Source: Streptococcaceae bacterium (GTDB lineage Bacteria; Bacillota; Bacilli; Lactobacillales; Streptococcaceae). From it: a stretch of DNA of 36,960 nucleotides. This document shows, one piece after another, positions 17,822 to 29,241 of the stretch (position 1 is its first letter; each line of letters starts with the position of its first letter). The position numbers and the translations under genes are program-made. The notes under the pieces were generated by a model. It saw only the letters and a program-made list of their open reading frames with translations. It had not been told where the DNA came from and made no database searches. The DNA lies in the NCBI GenBank assembly GCA_022484805.1, contig JAKVKP010000025.1, positions 1 to 36,960 on the forward strand, read 5' to 3'.

Positions 17822-19756
17822 ATGTTAAAAATTACTTTCCCAGATGGTGCTATCAAAGAGTTTGAATCGCCAATTAGCGGCTTTGAAATCGCCCAAAGCA
17901 TCTCCAATTCACTTGCCAAAAAGGCACTAGCAATTAAATTTAATAATCAATTGATTGATGTTGATCGTGAAATCACAGTCGATGGCACAATTGAAATTGT
18001 AACACCAGATCATGCGGATGCTTTGGATGTTTTACGCCATTCAGCAGCTCATGTGATGGCACAGGCTTTAAAACGTCTTTATCCAAATATCCATTTAGGT
18101 GTTGGACCAGCAATTGAAACTGGTTTTTATTACGACACTGATAATGCCGAAGGACAGGTAACGGATGAGCAGCTCGCTGACGTTGAAGCTGAAATGCAAA
18201 AAATTGTACGCGAAAATTACAAAACAGAGCGCAAGGTTGTCTCTAAGGCAGAAGCCCTTGAAATTTTTAAGAATGACCCTTATAAAGTTGAATTAATCAA
18301 TGATTTACCAGAAGATGAAACTGTTACAACATATACACAGGGAGAATTTACTGATCTTTGTCGAGGACCTCATGTACCTTCTACTGGTAAACTTCAAGTA
18401 TTCAAATTATTAAATGTTGCAGGAGCCTATTGGCGTGGCAAATCAGAAAATCCAATGATGCAACGTATCTATGGAACTGCCTTCTTTGATAAAAAGGCAC
18501 TTAAGGATTTCTTACAAGAGCTTGCTGAACGCAAAGAACGCGATCATCGTAAACTCGGCAAGGAATTAGATTTATTTTTCACCAGTCAAGAAGTTGGTTC
18601 AGGAATGCCTGTCTGGTTACCAAATGGCGCGACTATTCGACGTACAATTGAACGCTATATTGTTGATAAAGAGCTTGCGGCAGGGTATGAACACGTTTAT
18701 ACACCACCTGTTTCTAACTTAAATCTTTATAAAACGTCAGGTCATTGGGATCATTATCGTGAAGATATGTTTCCACCGATGGACATGGGTGATGGTGAAC
18801 AATTGGAACTGCGCCCAATGAACTGCCCAAGTCATATTCAAGTCTACAAGCATGAACCACGCAGCTATCGTGAATTACCACTTAGAATTGCTGAGCTTGG
18901 TATGATGCACCGTTACGAAAAATCTGGTGCATTAACTGGTTTATCCCGAGTTCGTGAAATGACTTTAAATGATGGTCATACCTTTGTAGCACCAAATCAA
19001 ATCGAAGATGAGTTTAAAGAAATTCTAAAATTAATCATTGATGTCTATGAGGATTTTAATATCACTGACTACCGTTTCCGTCTTTCATACCGTGATAAGG
19101 AAAATACAGAAAAATACTTTGAAGATGATGAAATGTGGGAATTAGCTCAAAAACAATTAAAGAATGCCGTCGAAGATTTAGGAATTGACTATTTTGAAGC
19201 TGAAGGTGAGGCAGCCTTTTACGGTCCTAAGTTGGATATTCAAACCAAAACTGCTCTCGGTGGCGAAGAAACAATGTCTACCATTCAAATTGACTTTCTT
19301 CTGCCAAAACAATTTGAATTAGAATATATTGGTCCAGATGGCGAAATGCACCGTCCTGTAATGCTTCACCGTGGGGTTGTTGGTACAATGGAGCGCTTTA
19401 CTGCTTATTTAATCGAAATGTATAAAGGAGCTTTCCCAACCTGGTTAGCACCAACACAGGTTTCCGTGATTCCAGTTTCTTTAGACGCACATTTTGATTA
19501 TGCCAAAAACATCAGTGATACCTTAAGAAAAGCTGGCGTTCGAGTTGATTTTGACAAGCGCAATGAAAAAATGGGCTATAAAATTCGCCAATCACAAACT
19601 AAGAAAATCCCTTATCAACTAGTCGTTGGCGACAAAGAACAAGAGGATAACACAGTTAATGTGCGCCGCTATGGTTCAAAAGAAACCGAAGTGGTCTCAA
19701 CTGAAGCATTTATTGATTATATTCAAAAGGAAATCGAAAATAAATCGAGAAAATAA
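17822..19756 (+). CDS. thrS: Threonyl-tRNA synthetase
   Basis: A 644-residue class II synthetase of standard length. TGS domain (1-62), editing domain with HSAAH (73-77) and C180/H184, catalytic core with the Zn ligand C335 in MNCPSH and H386 in NDGHTF, motif 3 near [11 protein letters not shown], and C-terminal anticodon-binding domain (about 540-640). It charges tRNA-Thr and hydrolyses Ser-tRNA-Thr. RBS AAAGGAG lies 6 bases before the ATG. Expression is expected to be under the upstream T-box, although an unusual 400-nt segment separates that terminator from the start codon. The gene ends at a terminator at 19762-19800. Confidence 0.97.
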   Translation: MLKITFPDGAIKEFESPISGFEIAQSISNSLAKKALAIKFNNQLIDVDREITVDGTIEIVTPDHADALDVLRHSAAHVMAQALKRLYPNIHLGVGPAIETGFYYDTDNAEGQVTDEQLADVEAEMQKIVRENYKTERKVVSKAEALEIFKNDPYKVELINDLPEDETVTTYTQGEFTDLCRGPHVPSTGKLQVFKLLNVAGAYWRGKSENPMMQRIYGTAFFDKKALKDFLQELAERKERDHRKLGKELDLFFTSQEVGSGMPVWLPNGATIRRTIERYIVDKELAAGYEHVYTPPVSNLNLYKTSGHWDHYREDMFPPMDMGDGEQLELRPMNCPSHIQVYKHEPRSYRELPLRIAELGMMHRYEKSGALTGLSRVREMTLNDGHTFVAPNQIEDEFKEILKLIIDVYEDFNITDYRFRLSYRDKENTEKYFEDDEMWELAQKQLKNAVEDLGIDYFEAEGEAAFYGPKLDIQTKTALGGEETMSTIQIDFLLPKQFELEYIGPDGEMHRPVMLHRGVVGTMERFTAYLIEMYKGAFPTWLAPTQVSVIPVSLDAHFDYAKNISDTLRKAGVRVDFDKRNEKMGYKIRQSQTKKIPYQLVVGDKEQEDNTVNVRRYGSKETEVVSTEAFIDYIQKEIENKSRK

Positions 19757-19761
19757 AAAAA

Positions 19762-19800
19762 ATACAAAGTAGGCATAGAGGTCTGCTTTGTATTTTTTAT
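19762..19800 (+). terminator. Terminator of thrS
   Basis: AATACAAAG(TAG) pairs with (CTG)CTTTGTATT, followed by a T-run. It lies 5 bp after the thrS stop. Confidence 0.85.
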
Positions 19801-19810
19801 TTATAGAATA

Positions 19811-19840
19811 TCCAATCTTTCCGAGAAACATCGGGAAATT
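19811..19840 (+). repeat. 30-bp dispersed repeat, copy B
   Basis: Identical over 30 bases to 1566-1595. Ten extra bases separate it from the CGCATGAAA stretch that directly follows copy A. Here that stretch is part of a terminator-like hairpin. The copy lies between the convergent thrS and surface-protein genes. Confidence 0.7.
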
Positions 19841-19851
19841 TGTCGAAAATC

Positions 19852-19895
19852 GCATGAAATTCGTTTATAAAAGCGTTAATTTCATGCAATTTTTA
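19852..19895. terminator. Hairpin, probable terminator of the surface-protein gene
   Basis: GCATGAAATT (19852-19861) pairs perfectly with AATTTCATGC (19878-19887); AATTTTT follows on the plus strand. It lies 27-60 bp beyond the stop of the minus-strand gene at 19914 and could act in both directions. Confidence 0.55.
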
Positions 19896-19913
19896 AGAGA
19901 TTAAATCAGCCAA

Positions 19914-21983
19914 TTAATTCTCTAATGTAAGCCATAAAGCGGGCCGAACAGGACGTGTATCATATCTGCCAGAAACTGTATATGCGAAGCATCCCCTTAA
20001 AATATAACTAATATCATTATTCATGCCTGTTGAACGAAGCCAAAAGTAAGAATAATCAGAAAGTGCATATTCAATTCCACGATGAAAAAGAAGTAAAGTC
20101 GAAACAGATCCAGTATCACTCTGAATATCCCAATAAAAAAAATATGGAGCATAATAGGTTAGACTATCAAAAAATGTTTGCTTATTAAGCGTCCAAATAT
20201 CACCCATGCTTAATGCAAAAGCCTTTTTATCTGCTACATCTGATGATATTGTTGTTTTAAAACGAGTGTCCTGCCAAAAATTATCAGTAGCTTCCATATC
20301 ATAATTCCAGTGCCAATCATTGTATCCATTAGCTATTCCATTAAAACCACTACCGATGAATTCACTATATGTTGGTAAATTTAATTTAACAGGTAAAACA
20401 TAATCGCTATATTCTGCTTCGATATAATTAACATAATAATTATCTATTACATATTTTAGATTAGATTCACCGTATCCTGTACTAGTAGTCCCGTTTTTAA
20501 AATAGCCATCAAAATCCTTATGGAATGGAACATCATTATAACCAGTCGAATACCAATGATCACTCCTTCCAGCATCAATAATTTCATCATCCAGCAATGG
20601 ATGTACTTTGAGTACTAAAAATTGGTGATTGGTACTTTCTTTTAAAACTCGCCAACCCTCTTCATCAGCCGTATTAAAACAAATATGATCACCCTCATCT
20701 CTTGTCCATTCAGCATACAAAACTATGTTAGTATCCACCATTTTAAAAGAACTATTAAATGAAATTGAATTACCATTACCGTCCGCTTGTGTATTCCAAC
20801 CTTTAAAATGATAACCAAATTTAGTAACATATTTTTTAGTCATGCTATCTACTAGTGGATTTGCACCTAAAAGATTATTATCAAAATTTTGGACCGTTAC
20901 CATCTCGTTTTCTAAATATTGATTTTTATCACTTGGAAGTATTGCATTATTATGCAAGACTCCACCATTAAAATCATAGCTTACACTGTATTTTTTCATC
21001 TCCCACTTTGCGTAAAGAATCATGTTTGCAGTAATCGGTTGTAAAAAGTTAAAATGATTCAATTTAAAATCACCAGATTCTTTTTCATACCAACCTTTAA
21101 AAATATGTCCTGATTTGGTCGGATCTGATGGCTTTTTTACTAAGCCATTTTCCTCAACATCTTGACTTGAAATCGCTTCAGAGTCCCCACCATTTAAATC
21201 AAAACTTACCGTGTATTTGGTTACTTCAGACGTTACTGGTTCTTCGGGAGTTTCGGGATTGTCTGAATCACTTGAAGAAGTTGAACTCTGACTTGAACTC
21301 GAGCTATTATTCGTGCTTGAGCTTGTATCTGTACTTGAGCTTGAACTATTATCTGTACTTGAACTACTTGCTTCCTCTTCAAAATCTCCTGTAACTACGG
21401 TTGTAAAGGGCGATGTTTGACCAGCGATTTTAACTTGATGATTATGTATTGCCATATGATTGTAGCTTGTAGCACTAACAACTACAGCACCAGTTAAGGC
21501 AATCATAACAACAAACAAGCCAAGTATTCTGCGACTACAGAAGATAATGCCTGAGACAATTAATAAAAGTAACCCTAACACAAGTACACCATTAATAATT
21601 GTCTCGCCAGTTATCGGTAGCTCATTTGTTGAAATTATTGTCAATGGACTTATTGAACCATCAGAAAGTTTAACCGTAAAATATTTACTATTATTTGCTT
21701 TCAAAGTTCCAATATGTTTCGTTATAGCAGATTTACCTAATTTTTTGGCAAATGACTCTGGCAATTCAATTTTTACCACCGTATTAATACTACTTTGTTT
21801 GCTAATATTTTTAATAGTTACTTTTATTTCTTCCGCATCTGTTTTACTGTCTTCAGTTTCTATGACCTCAACTCCAAAATGTGTATCGATATCCATTGTA
21901 TCAGCATTAATAGTTAATGAAAATAAATTGAATATAAAAATAAAAACACCTAATAGCAGAGAAATTTTTTTTAAAACTTTCAT
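19914..21983 (-). CDS. Surface/membrane protein: internal LPITG-TM segment, InlB B-repeats, DUF6273-like domain
   Basis: A 689-residue protein. Signal peptide (about 1-27); N-terminal beta-rich domain (28-118); LPITG at 122-126 followed at once by a hydrophobic helix (about 129-149), SRR (150-152) and a second helix (153-172); Ser/Thr-rich linker (203-242); two InlB/Flg_new-type repeats (about 257-328 and 331-427, both ending in a Y-A-[KE]-W motif); C-terminal domain (about 430-689) ending in FWLRSTG... and RPVRPALWLTL, as in DUF6273 proteins. By the positive-inside rule both N- and C-terminal parts face outside. The LPITG-TM-basic order mimics a sortase signal but is not at the C-terminus. 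Adhesion or ligand binding is a guess. RBS GGGAGTGAG. A standalone gene. Confidence 0.75.
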   Translation of the reverse strand: MKVLKKISLLLGVFIFIFNLFSLTINADTMDIDTHFGVEVIETEDSKTDAEEIKVTIKNISKQSSINTVVKIELPESFAKKLGKSAITKHIGTLKANNSKYFTVKLSDGSISPLTIISTNELPITGETIINGVLVLGLLLLIVSGIIFCSRRILGLFVVMIALTGAVVVSATSYNHMAIHNHQVKIAGQTSPFTTVVTGDFEEEASSSSTDNSSSSSTDTSSSTNNSSSSSQSSTSSSDSDNPETPEEPVTSEVTKYTVSFDLNGGDSEAISSQDVEENGLVKKPSDPTKSGHIFKGWYEKESGDFKLNHFNFLQPITANMILYAKWEMKKYSVSYDFNGGVLHNNAILPSDKNQYLENEMVTVQNFDNNLLGANPLVDSMTKKYVTKFGYHFKGWNTQADGNGNSISFNSSFKMVDTNIVLYAEWTRDEGDHICFNTADEEGWRVLKESTNHQFLVLKVHPLLDDEIIDAGRSDHWYSTGYNDVPFHKDFDGYFKNGTTSTGYGESNLKYVIDNYYVNYIEAEYSDYVLPVKLNLPTYSEFIGSGFNGIANGYNDWHWNYDMEATDNFWQDTRFKTTISSDVADKKAFALSMGDIWTLNKQTFFDSLTYYAPYFFYWDIQSDTGSVSTLLLFHRGIEYALSDYSYFWLRSTGMNNDISYILRGCFAYTVSGRYDTRPVRPALWLTLEN

Positions 21984-22230
21984 TTTTCACTCACTCCCTA
22001 ATTATTGCTTACACATTAAAAAACGATCATTTTAGATAAAAAAATGTTCAAGTAATCCCCTATTCTCCTTGCTTGTGCCGATGTAACATTATAATAATCA
22101 TGTCATATTGATCTATACTAAACACAGGACTCTACTGTCTAATTTTTATTAGTTTTTTAAAATTAATCTATAGCTACATTTTAATTAAAATTAAATTAGA
22201 AATCAATGAATATTTCGCTTTTAATTTATA
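21984..22230. other. AT-rich intergenic region, nothing identified
   Basis: This stretch holds the promoter region of the surface-protein gene (no clear -35/-10 pair chosen) and otherwise shows no ORF, RNA gene or repeat I can support. With the adjacent terminator, the gene-free gap is 323 bp. Confidence 0.5.
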
Positions 22231-22303
22231 AAAAAAAAAGAGATAAATCTTTATCAACCAAAAATTCAACTTTTTGAAGGTCAATAAAATTTAACTCTTT
22301 TTT
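22231..22303 (-). terminator. Probable terminator of tgt
   Basis: On the minus strand AAAAAAGAGTTAAAT pairs with ATTTATCTCTTTTTT, ending in a T-run immediately after the tgt stop. The loop is long (about 40 bases), so confidence is moderate. Confidence 0.5.
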
Positions 22304-22306
22304 AAC

Positions 22307-23488
<1,182 letters not shown>

Positions 23489-23645
23489 TTACAAAATTTA
23501 AAAAATCAACAAGTCTAATCATAAGCAATTTTACTATTAAATTCAATGTTTATTACTATAAAAGTCTAAATGTGAGTTATTTTATCTTTTGATTATCTTT
23601 GCATTTTAGAGCAAAGTAATATTATAATTAATTTAGGAGGAGATT

Positions 23646-24452
23646 ATGAAAATCAATAAAACAACAAAAGAATTAAAAACAGAAGCAAAAGCTGTCTTAG
23701 CAGTTGATACAAAAAATAAAATCTTATTATTCTTAATTCCGGTTATCTGGAGTATTTTTTCATCGATTCGTTCAGGACAAATCAGTACTGATCAGACAAT
23801 TTATTCAGCAAGTGTCAATACAAACTATGATTTCAATATTTTTGCAAACCCGGGTAATTTACTTAGCCTAATTGTTTCAATATTAATTTCATTCGTAGCA
23901 ACTGCGATTATCTTTACTTATATGGATGCCTTTAAAAATCCTGAGCTTAAAATACATCCCATTAATTCATTTAAGGAAAAATTAACTGGTGCTTTCTTTA
24001 TCAAAATATTTATAACCAGTCTTTTAGTCTTTATCTACACTATTCTCTGGGCATTATTACCAATTGCCATCGGGATTGGCTTAATCGCTATCGGATTTAC
24101 TGGGGGCTCAAATGCACCATTAATTTTCCTTGCAGTCATTGCATTTATTTTTGCTTTTGCAGTTATAATTAATCGCTCTTTTGCCTATTCACAGGTCTTC
24201 TATATTTATCATGATTATGAGAAAAAAGGTAATCGAGCTGTTTCAGCCAGACAGCTGATTAAAGAAAGTGTCGCTTTAATGAAGGGCGAAAAAATGAATT
24301 TTTTCATCTTAGAAATTAGCTTTATTCTTTGGGGATTCTTTGTTTTAATTACTTTCGGTCTGGCATCCTTTTGGGTAACACCTTATATGGAAATGACTCA
24401 CATCGCTTTTTACAATGATATTAAGCGTATTAAAGAAATTGATACCTATTAA
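23646..24452 (+). CDS. DUF975-family integral membrane protein
   Basis: A 268-residue polytopic membrane protein. A short basic N-terminus (KELKTEAKAVL) is typical of DUF975. About five to six hydrophobic segments follow (about 28-42, 73-92, 117-135, 137-175 probably two, 217-245). Function is unknown. The start is clear: TTAGGAGGAGATT precedes the ATG. It has its own terminator at 24494-24527. Divergent from tgt with a 193-bp spacer that probably carries both promoters. Confidence 0.85.
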   Translation: MKINKTTKELKTEAKAVLAVDTKNKILLFLIPVIWSIFSSIRSGQISTDQTIYSASVNTNYDFNIFANPGNLLSLIVSILISFVATAIIFTYMDAFKNPELKIHPINSFKEKLTGAFFIKIFITSLLVFIYTILWALLPIAIGIGLIAIGFTGGSNAPLIFLAVIAFIFAFAVIINRSFAYSQVFYIYHDYEKKGNRAVSARQLIKESVALMKGEKMNFFILEISFILWGFFVLITFGLASFWVTPYMEMTHIAFYNDIKRIKEIDTY

Positions 24453-24493
24453 TTGAAAATACCTAAGAATAAAAGCGTTAACTTTAACAATCA

Positions 24494-24527
24494 TAAAACG
24501 AGGTTCGGAAATTCCAACCTCGTTTTT
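24494..24527 (+). terminator. Terminator after the DUF975 gene
   Basis: AAAACGAGGTT pairs with AACCTCGTTTT around an inner GGAAATTCC, with a T-run. It may also serve the minus-strand glgA that ends 119 bp away. Confidence 0.85.
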
Positions 24528-24645
24528 AAATAGTCAAATTTTGATGATAGATATCTAAGAAAGTAGACATGATACCCTCACAAGTATTTACTTACATCCT
24601 TATCCAATGTTGATATAATGCTGAATACACAGCTCATTTTTTAAA

Positions 24646-26079
24646 TTAACCTAAAATATCTTGGTACAATTCTTGGTACAATTGACTCGCCAAATCCCAA
24701 CTAAAATCAGTAGTCATCGCCTGTGTTTGTAGCTTACGCCAAATTTTTGGATTTGATTGATAAACATTAACTGCCTTATCTATCGCTTCTTTAAAGCGAT
24801 AACTTGAAAATTCAGCAAAGCCAAATCCTGTTCCTTGATGCGTCTTAGGATTGTAAGGTATTACAGTATCCTTTAAACCTCCAACCTCGTGGACAATTGG
24901 TAATGTACCGTAGCGCATCGACATCATTTGTGATAAACCACAGGGCTCAAAGGCACTTGGCATTAAAAATAAATCACTGCCAGCATAAACTTCTTGAGCT
25001 AAAGCAACATCAAAGGTAATCAAAGCAATAAATTTATCCGGATATTTGGCTGCATAATATTCAAATTCAGATTCAAAACGCAAATCGCCCGTACCAATTA
25101 AAATTAGCTGAATATCATCTTGCATCAAATAATCTAATTCATCAATCAATAAATTAAACCCTTTTTGATAAGTCAAGCGTGAAATGACTGAAAGTAAGGG
25201 TACATCTGCACGAATTGGTAATCCAACCTTTTCTTGAATCCAAGCCTTATTCTTAGCCTTACCAGTTAAATCCTTGCTTGAAAAATGATACTTCAATAAT
25301 GGATCTGTTTCAGGATTCAGAAGCTGATAATCAATACCGTTGGTAATACCCGATAGCTTGCCAGATTCCATCCGCAAAACAATATCTAAGCCTGAGCCAA
25401 ATTCAGACGTTTTAATCTCCTCAGCATAACTCGGTGAAACTGTATTAATCCGACTGGCATATAAAATACCTGTTTTCAGCCAATTGAAACAATCTTCCCA
25501 GCGAGCTGTGCCATCATCGTAGCGCTCTGTACCAATTCCAAATAAATCAGACATTGATTCCCGACTCATCTTACCTTGAAATTCAATATTATGAATCGTA
25601 AGCAGTGTTTCAATCTTCCGATAACGATTAATCCAATCATATTTTTCTTTCAATAAAAATGGAATCAAAGCTGTATGGTAATCATTAACATGAATTAAAT
25701 CAGGGATATAATCAATTTTCTCAAGCATTTCAATAATGGCAAGCTGAAGGAAGGCAAACCTTTCACCGTCATCATAATAACCATAGACATTTTCACGATT
25801 GAAATAAAATAAATTATCAATAAAATAAAATTGAACACCCGCTAAGGTTAACGTTTTAATTCCACAGTATTGGCGACGATAACCAACCATTACCTCAAAA
25901 TTTGTAACATCCTCAACTTGATCTTGGTAGGCATCCGCAATTTTTTGATAATAAGGTAAAACAACACGGATTGTTACGCCTTTTTTCGCGAGTTCCTTAG
26001 GCAAGGCACCTGCCACATCACCTAATCCGCCAGTTTTGATAAATGGCGCACATTCACTTGCTGCGAATAATATTTTCAT
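24646..26079 (-). CDS. glgA: Glycogen synthase (ADP-glucose, GT5)
   Basis: A 477-residue GT-B glycosyltransferase. The N-terminal ADP-glucose motif KTGGLGDVAGALP (15-27) and the C-terminal EPCGLSQMMSMRYGTLPIVHEVGGL motif are intact. It transfers glucose from ADP-glucose to the non-reducing end of alpha-1,4-glucan. It is third in glgC-glgD-glgA; a 52-bp gap follows glgD, and a GGAGGG RBS precedes the ATG. Usual downstream genes such as glgP are absent. Confidence 0.96.
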   Translation of the reverse strand: MKILFAASECAPFIKTGGLGDVAGALPKELAKKGVTIRVVLPYYQKIADAYQDQVEDVTNFEVMVGYRRQYCGIKTLTLAGVQFYFIDNLFYFNRENVYGYYDDGERFAFLQLAIIEMLEKIDYIPDLIHVNDYHTALIPFLLKEKYDWINRYRKIETLLTIHNIEFQGKMSRESMSDLFGIGTERYDDGTARWEDCFNWLKTGILYASRINTVSPSYAEEIKTSEFGSGLDIVLRMESGKLSGITNGIDYQLLNPETDPLLKYHFSSKDLTGKAKNKAWIQEKVGLPIRADVPLLSVISRLTYQKGFNLLIDELDYLMQDDIQLILIGTGDLRFESEFEYYAAKYPDKFIALITFDVALAQEVYAGSDLFLMPSAFEPCGLSQMMSMRYGTLPIVHEVGGLKDTVIPYNPKTHQGTGFGFAEFSSYRFKEAIDKAVNVYQSNPKIWRKLQTQAMTTDFSWDLASQLYQELYQDILG

Positions 26080-26131
26080 AATCCCTCCAAGCTTTTAATC
26101 ATGACATTCCAATAAAATTAGATGCTTTATG

Positions 26132-27286
26132 TCATGCTATTACATTTGCTGTAACGATACTATTTTTCCTAATCAGAACCGGCTTATCTTCAGTACCAGC
26201 GATTACGACATCTTTTTCTACAACAACATTTTTATCAAGAATGGCATATTTAATTTTAGCACCCGTGTGAATTTTCCCGCCTGGAAAAATAATGCTGTGA
26301 TTAATTGAACTGCCTGCATCAATTTGATTATTCCGTGAAATGATTGAATTGATAACCTCACCTTCTACAATTGACCCCGAAGCAAATTGCGCATTTCTGA
26401 CGATACTACCCTTGGCAAAATAAGTCGGTACTTCATTTTTAACTTTCGTAAAAACGCGATTATTAGAATAAAGCAGGGCATTAAATTTAACAGAATCTAA
26501 CATATCCATATTTGCGTCATAATAAGATTTGACATCATGAATTGGTGTCAAATAACCAATATATTCAAAGGCCTCAGTTTCCTCAACTTCTAATATCTTT
26601 GGCAACGCAGCTTGGAGGCTTAATGGTTCATCCTCACTATAGCTTTCAAACTTAGCTTCAATTGTTTCGATTAACCAAGCTGTATTAATAATGTAAATCC
26701 CTATACCAAAATTAACTCTTTCTTCGGTATCAAGCTGTGGATCAAATTGGTGCGCATGATCAACAAATTGCTTATCTTCCTTCAAGGAAAGGATGGTATG
26801 AACCGGAGATAGGTTTTCAGGTGCTATTTTTTTATATAATGCCGAAATATTTTTACCATTTTTACGGTGCAAATCAATAAATGGCTTGAGATCAATATTT
26901 GCAACAATATTCGATGACATCAAAACTGTAATTTCTGATTCAGATTTTTTAAGAAAGTCTAAAATATGAGCTGTATAATTCTTTCCTTGTGTACGTCTGG
27001 CTTCAAACTGTTCATAAAAGCCCATAAAATAGCGATGGGTTAAGTTATCCAAGCCCCATTCCTTACCAGAGCCAATATGATCCAGCATTGAGGTAATTTG
27101 ATAATGATGTAATGCAAGAAAAACCTGACGAATATTAGCATTGGCTAAGCTAGAGAGTTGAAAATCAACAAGACGATATTTACCGTCAAAAGGAATAGTT
27201 GCCAAGGGCCGCTTTTCAACTAATTCGTTGAGAGCCTTATATTCAAAATAATTACCGATAATAGCGCATACCTTATTACTCTTCAT
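26132..27286 (-). CDS. glgD: GlgD, ADP-glucose pyrophosphorylase regulatory subunit
   Basis: A 384-residue nucleotidyltransferase-like protein with a C-terminal left-handed beta-helix. The N-terminus reads [20 protein letters not shown] in place of the catalytic GGxGTRL of GlgC, as in the GlgD subfamily of Firmicutes, where the subunit modulates GlgC in a heterotetramer. It overlaps the 3' end of glgC by 11 bp, indicating translational coupling. It has little or no catalytic activity by family knowledge. Confidence 0.94.
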   Translation of the reverse strand: MKSNKVCAIIGNYFEYKALNELVEKRPLATIPFDGKYRLVDFQLSSLANANIRQVFLALHHYQITSMLDHIGSGKEWGLDNLTHRYFMGFYEQFEARRTQGKNYTAHILDFLKKSESEITVLMSSNIVANIDLKPFIDLHRKNGKNISALYKKIAPENLSPVHTILSLKEDKQFVDHAHQFDPQLDTEERVNFGIGIYIINTAWLIETIEAKFESYSEDEPLSLQAALPKILEVEETEAFEYIGYLTPIHDVKSYYDANMDMLDSVKFNALLYSNNRVFTKVKNEVPTYFAKGSIVRNAQFASGSIVEGEVINSIISRNNQIDAGSSINHSIIFPGGKIHTGAKIKYAILDKNVVVEKDVVIAGTEDKPVLIRKNSIVTANVIA

Positions 27287-28418
27287 CGCGATCCTCCCCT
27301 AGTATTTCACCATAACCCACGACTTCAATCATTTGATCACCGATTAAAACCGTATTATCTCCAATAACTGCATTTTCACCGACAATTGCTCGCTTAATCA
27401 CGACATTTTTGCCGATTGAAGCACCTGTCATAATAAAACTGTCTTCAATGATACTTCCTTCTTTAACTTGAACATTCGTCGATAAAATTGAATTTTTAAC
27501 CTCACCCGAAACAAAGCAGCCATCTACAATTAATGAATGATCTATATTGGCCGTTTCTGTAATAAAATTAGGTGGTGAAATTAAATTTTTTGAATAGATC
27601 TTCCAGCTTTTTTCACGAACTTTTAGATTATTATCAAGGTCAATAAATTCCATGTTTGCTTCCCATAATGAATCAATTGTCCCAACATCTTTCCAATAGC
27701 CATCGAATTCGTAAGCGTAGACATTTTCACCAGCATCTAAGTATGCGGGGATAACGTTATTTCCAAAGTCGCTCATATCAATCCCAGTCTTACTAGCAGT
27801 AACAAGCATTTCACGTAAGCGCTGCCAATCAAAAATATAAATACCCATTGATGCATTTGTTGATTTTGGCACCTTTGGTTTTTCCTCAAATTCGACAATT
27901 CTGCCATTTTCATCAGTATTCATAATACCAAAACGACTAGCCTCTTCGATAGGCACATTAATAACTGCTACCGACAAAGACGCGTTATTCTCAATATGCT
28001 CATGAAGCATCTCTTCATAGTCCATTTTATAAATATGATCCCCAGATAAAATCAAAACATATTGTGGATTTACTGAATCAATATAATCAATATTTTGATA
28101 AATGGCATGACTAGTACCTTCAAACCAACGATTACCCTCTTGAGCAGAATACGGCTGTAAAATTGTTACGCCTGCATTAATGCCATCTAAACCCCAGCCA
28201 GCACCATTTCCGATATGTGAATTTAATGCGAGTGGTTGATACTGAGTGACAATTCCAACCGTATCTATTCCAGAGTTTGTGCAATTACTAAGTGCGAAAT
28301 CGATAATTCGATACCTTCCACCAAACTGAACTGCGGGCTTGGCAATATTCTTGGTCAGCTTTCCTAAGCGCGTCCCCTGACCTCCAGCTAAAATCATTGC
28401 TAACATTTCTGTACTCAT
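27276..28418 (-). CDS. glgC: Glucose-1-phosphate adenylyltransferase
   Basis: A 380-residue enzyme making ADP-glucose from glucose-1-phosphate and ATP, the committed step of glycogen synthesis. The catalytic loop [13 protein letters not shown] (10-22) and the [10 protein letters not shown] and EEKP motifs are present, followed by the C-terminal beta-helix. It is the first gene of the operon here; glgB, often upstream in other lactic acid bacteria, is missing. The start codon has no SD at normal distance: GAGGGGG lies about 23 bases upstream, with the small hairpin GGTGTTAAACACC between them that may bring it closer. Confidence 0.95.
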   Translation of the reverse strand: MSTEMLAMILAGGQGTRLGKLTKNIAKPAVQFGGRYRIIDFALSNCTNSGIDTVGIVTQYQPLALNSHIGNGAGWGLDGINAGVTILQPYSAQEGNRWFEGTSHAIYQNIDYIDSVNPQYVLILSGDHIYKMDYEEMLHEHIENNASLSVAVINVPIEEASRFGIMNTDENGRIVEFEEKPKVPKSTNASMGIYIFDWQRLREMLVTASKTGIDMSDFGNNVIPAYLDAGENVYAYEFDGYWKDVGTIDSLWEANMEFIDLDNNLKVREKSWKIYSKNLISPPNFITETANIDHSLIVDGCFVSGEVKNSILSTNVQVKEGSIIEDSFIMTGASIGKNVVIKRAIVGENAVIGDNTVLIGDQMIEVVGYGEILGEDRDEE

Positions 28419-28423
28419 AACAT

Positions 28424-28487
28424 GCGGTGTTTAACACCTATCCCCCTCGCCAATAAATTCAACGATATATATTATCGCAGTCACTGC
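28424..28487 (-). promoter_or_regulatory. Palindromes in the glgC upstream region
   Basis: Three short palindromes lie within 70 bp of the start: GGTGTTAAACACC (about 28425-28437), CGATATATATTATCG (28463-28477, near-perfect) and GCAGTCACTGC (28477-28487, perfect arms). The last two overlap a possible -10 (TAATAT on the minus strand), so one could be an operator. The remaining 28488-28856 is very AT-rich and shows no gene. Confidence 0.35.
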
Positions 28488-28856
28488 AACAAATAAAATG
28501 GCAAAAATAACTAATTGAGATACCATTTGCCAGTTCAAAACCTTACATCTTGAGTATATCATAATTAAATATAAATATGAGTCTGATTTTAATTTTTTCA
28601 ATAATATTCTTAAAATTTATAAATTTTTAAATCAATATTCGTTATTTTTAATAAATATACCATTTGTTAATTATTAAACATTTCTATCTATAGTATCTAA
28701 GCCTATTCATTTACAAAAAAAACAAAATAAACATTTGTGAATATTCTGTAAAAAATAAATATTTTTTATTTTAATTTTTCTATAATAAATAGCATAACTA
28801 ATCAGCAGATCTAAATTAAATCATATTACAATTTTATAAAAAAATTAAATAACAAA

Positions 28857-28906
28857 AAGCCGTACAAAATTAATCAGTAATTATCAACTAATTTTGCCAC
28901 GGCTTT
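28857..28906 (-). terminator. Terminator of ylbFG
   Basis: On the minus strand AAAGCCGT..CAAAATTA pairs with TAATTTTG..ACGGCTTT and runs into T-rich sequence. It lies 15 bp after the ylbG stop. Confidence 0.8.
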
Positions 28907-28920
28907 GCAATTAAGCATTT

Positions 28921-29241
28921 TTATTCATTTATTTTAAGTTGCAATTCAACCTTTTGGTTTTCTCGATCATCTTCTTCAAAATTAAATTTACCAATCCGAT
29001 CCGCAAAATTCATTTCAATATCAGGCCGGTAACTCTTTATAACTTCTCTGACAAAATGCAATTTTTGAATCTGCGGTACAATTGCCTCTATATCCGACTC
29101 GTTAACATACATCAGTGCATACTTTAATTTACGTGAAATATAAAATACTTCGCCGAAGCGTTTTAAATTTTTCAAAAAGCGTGGGTTGTAAAAATAAATT
29201 GCAATTAAACGTCGTTGATTAATTGGTATGACATTTTCCAT
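28921..29241 (-). CDS. ylbG: YlbG-family protein (DUF2129)
   Basis: About 106 residues starting MENVIPINQRRLIAIYFYNP. The core (YNPRFLKNLKRFGEVFYISRKLKYALMYVNESD) matches YlbG/DUF2129; the function is unknown, with a proposed RNA-related role by genomic context in other Firmicutes. A longer frame reaches 29328, but GGGAGG sits 6 bases before the ATG at 29241, so that start is chosen. It overlaps the end of ylbF by 23 bp. An acidic tail (EEDDRENQKVELQLKINE) ends the protein. Confidence 0.85.
   Translation of the reverse strand: MENVIPINQRRLIAIYFYNPRFLKNLKRFGEVFYISRKLKYALMYVNESDIEAIVPQIQKLHFVREVIKSYRPDIEMNFADRIGKFNFEEDDRENQKVELQLKINE

Noticed and set aside
19914..21983. Classical LPXTG cell-wall-anchored protein
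   Set aside because: The motif is at residues 122-126 of 689 and the true C-terminus has no sorting signal.
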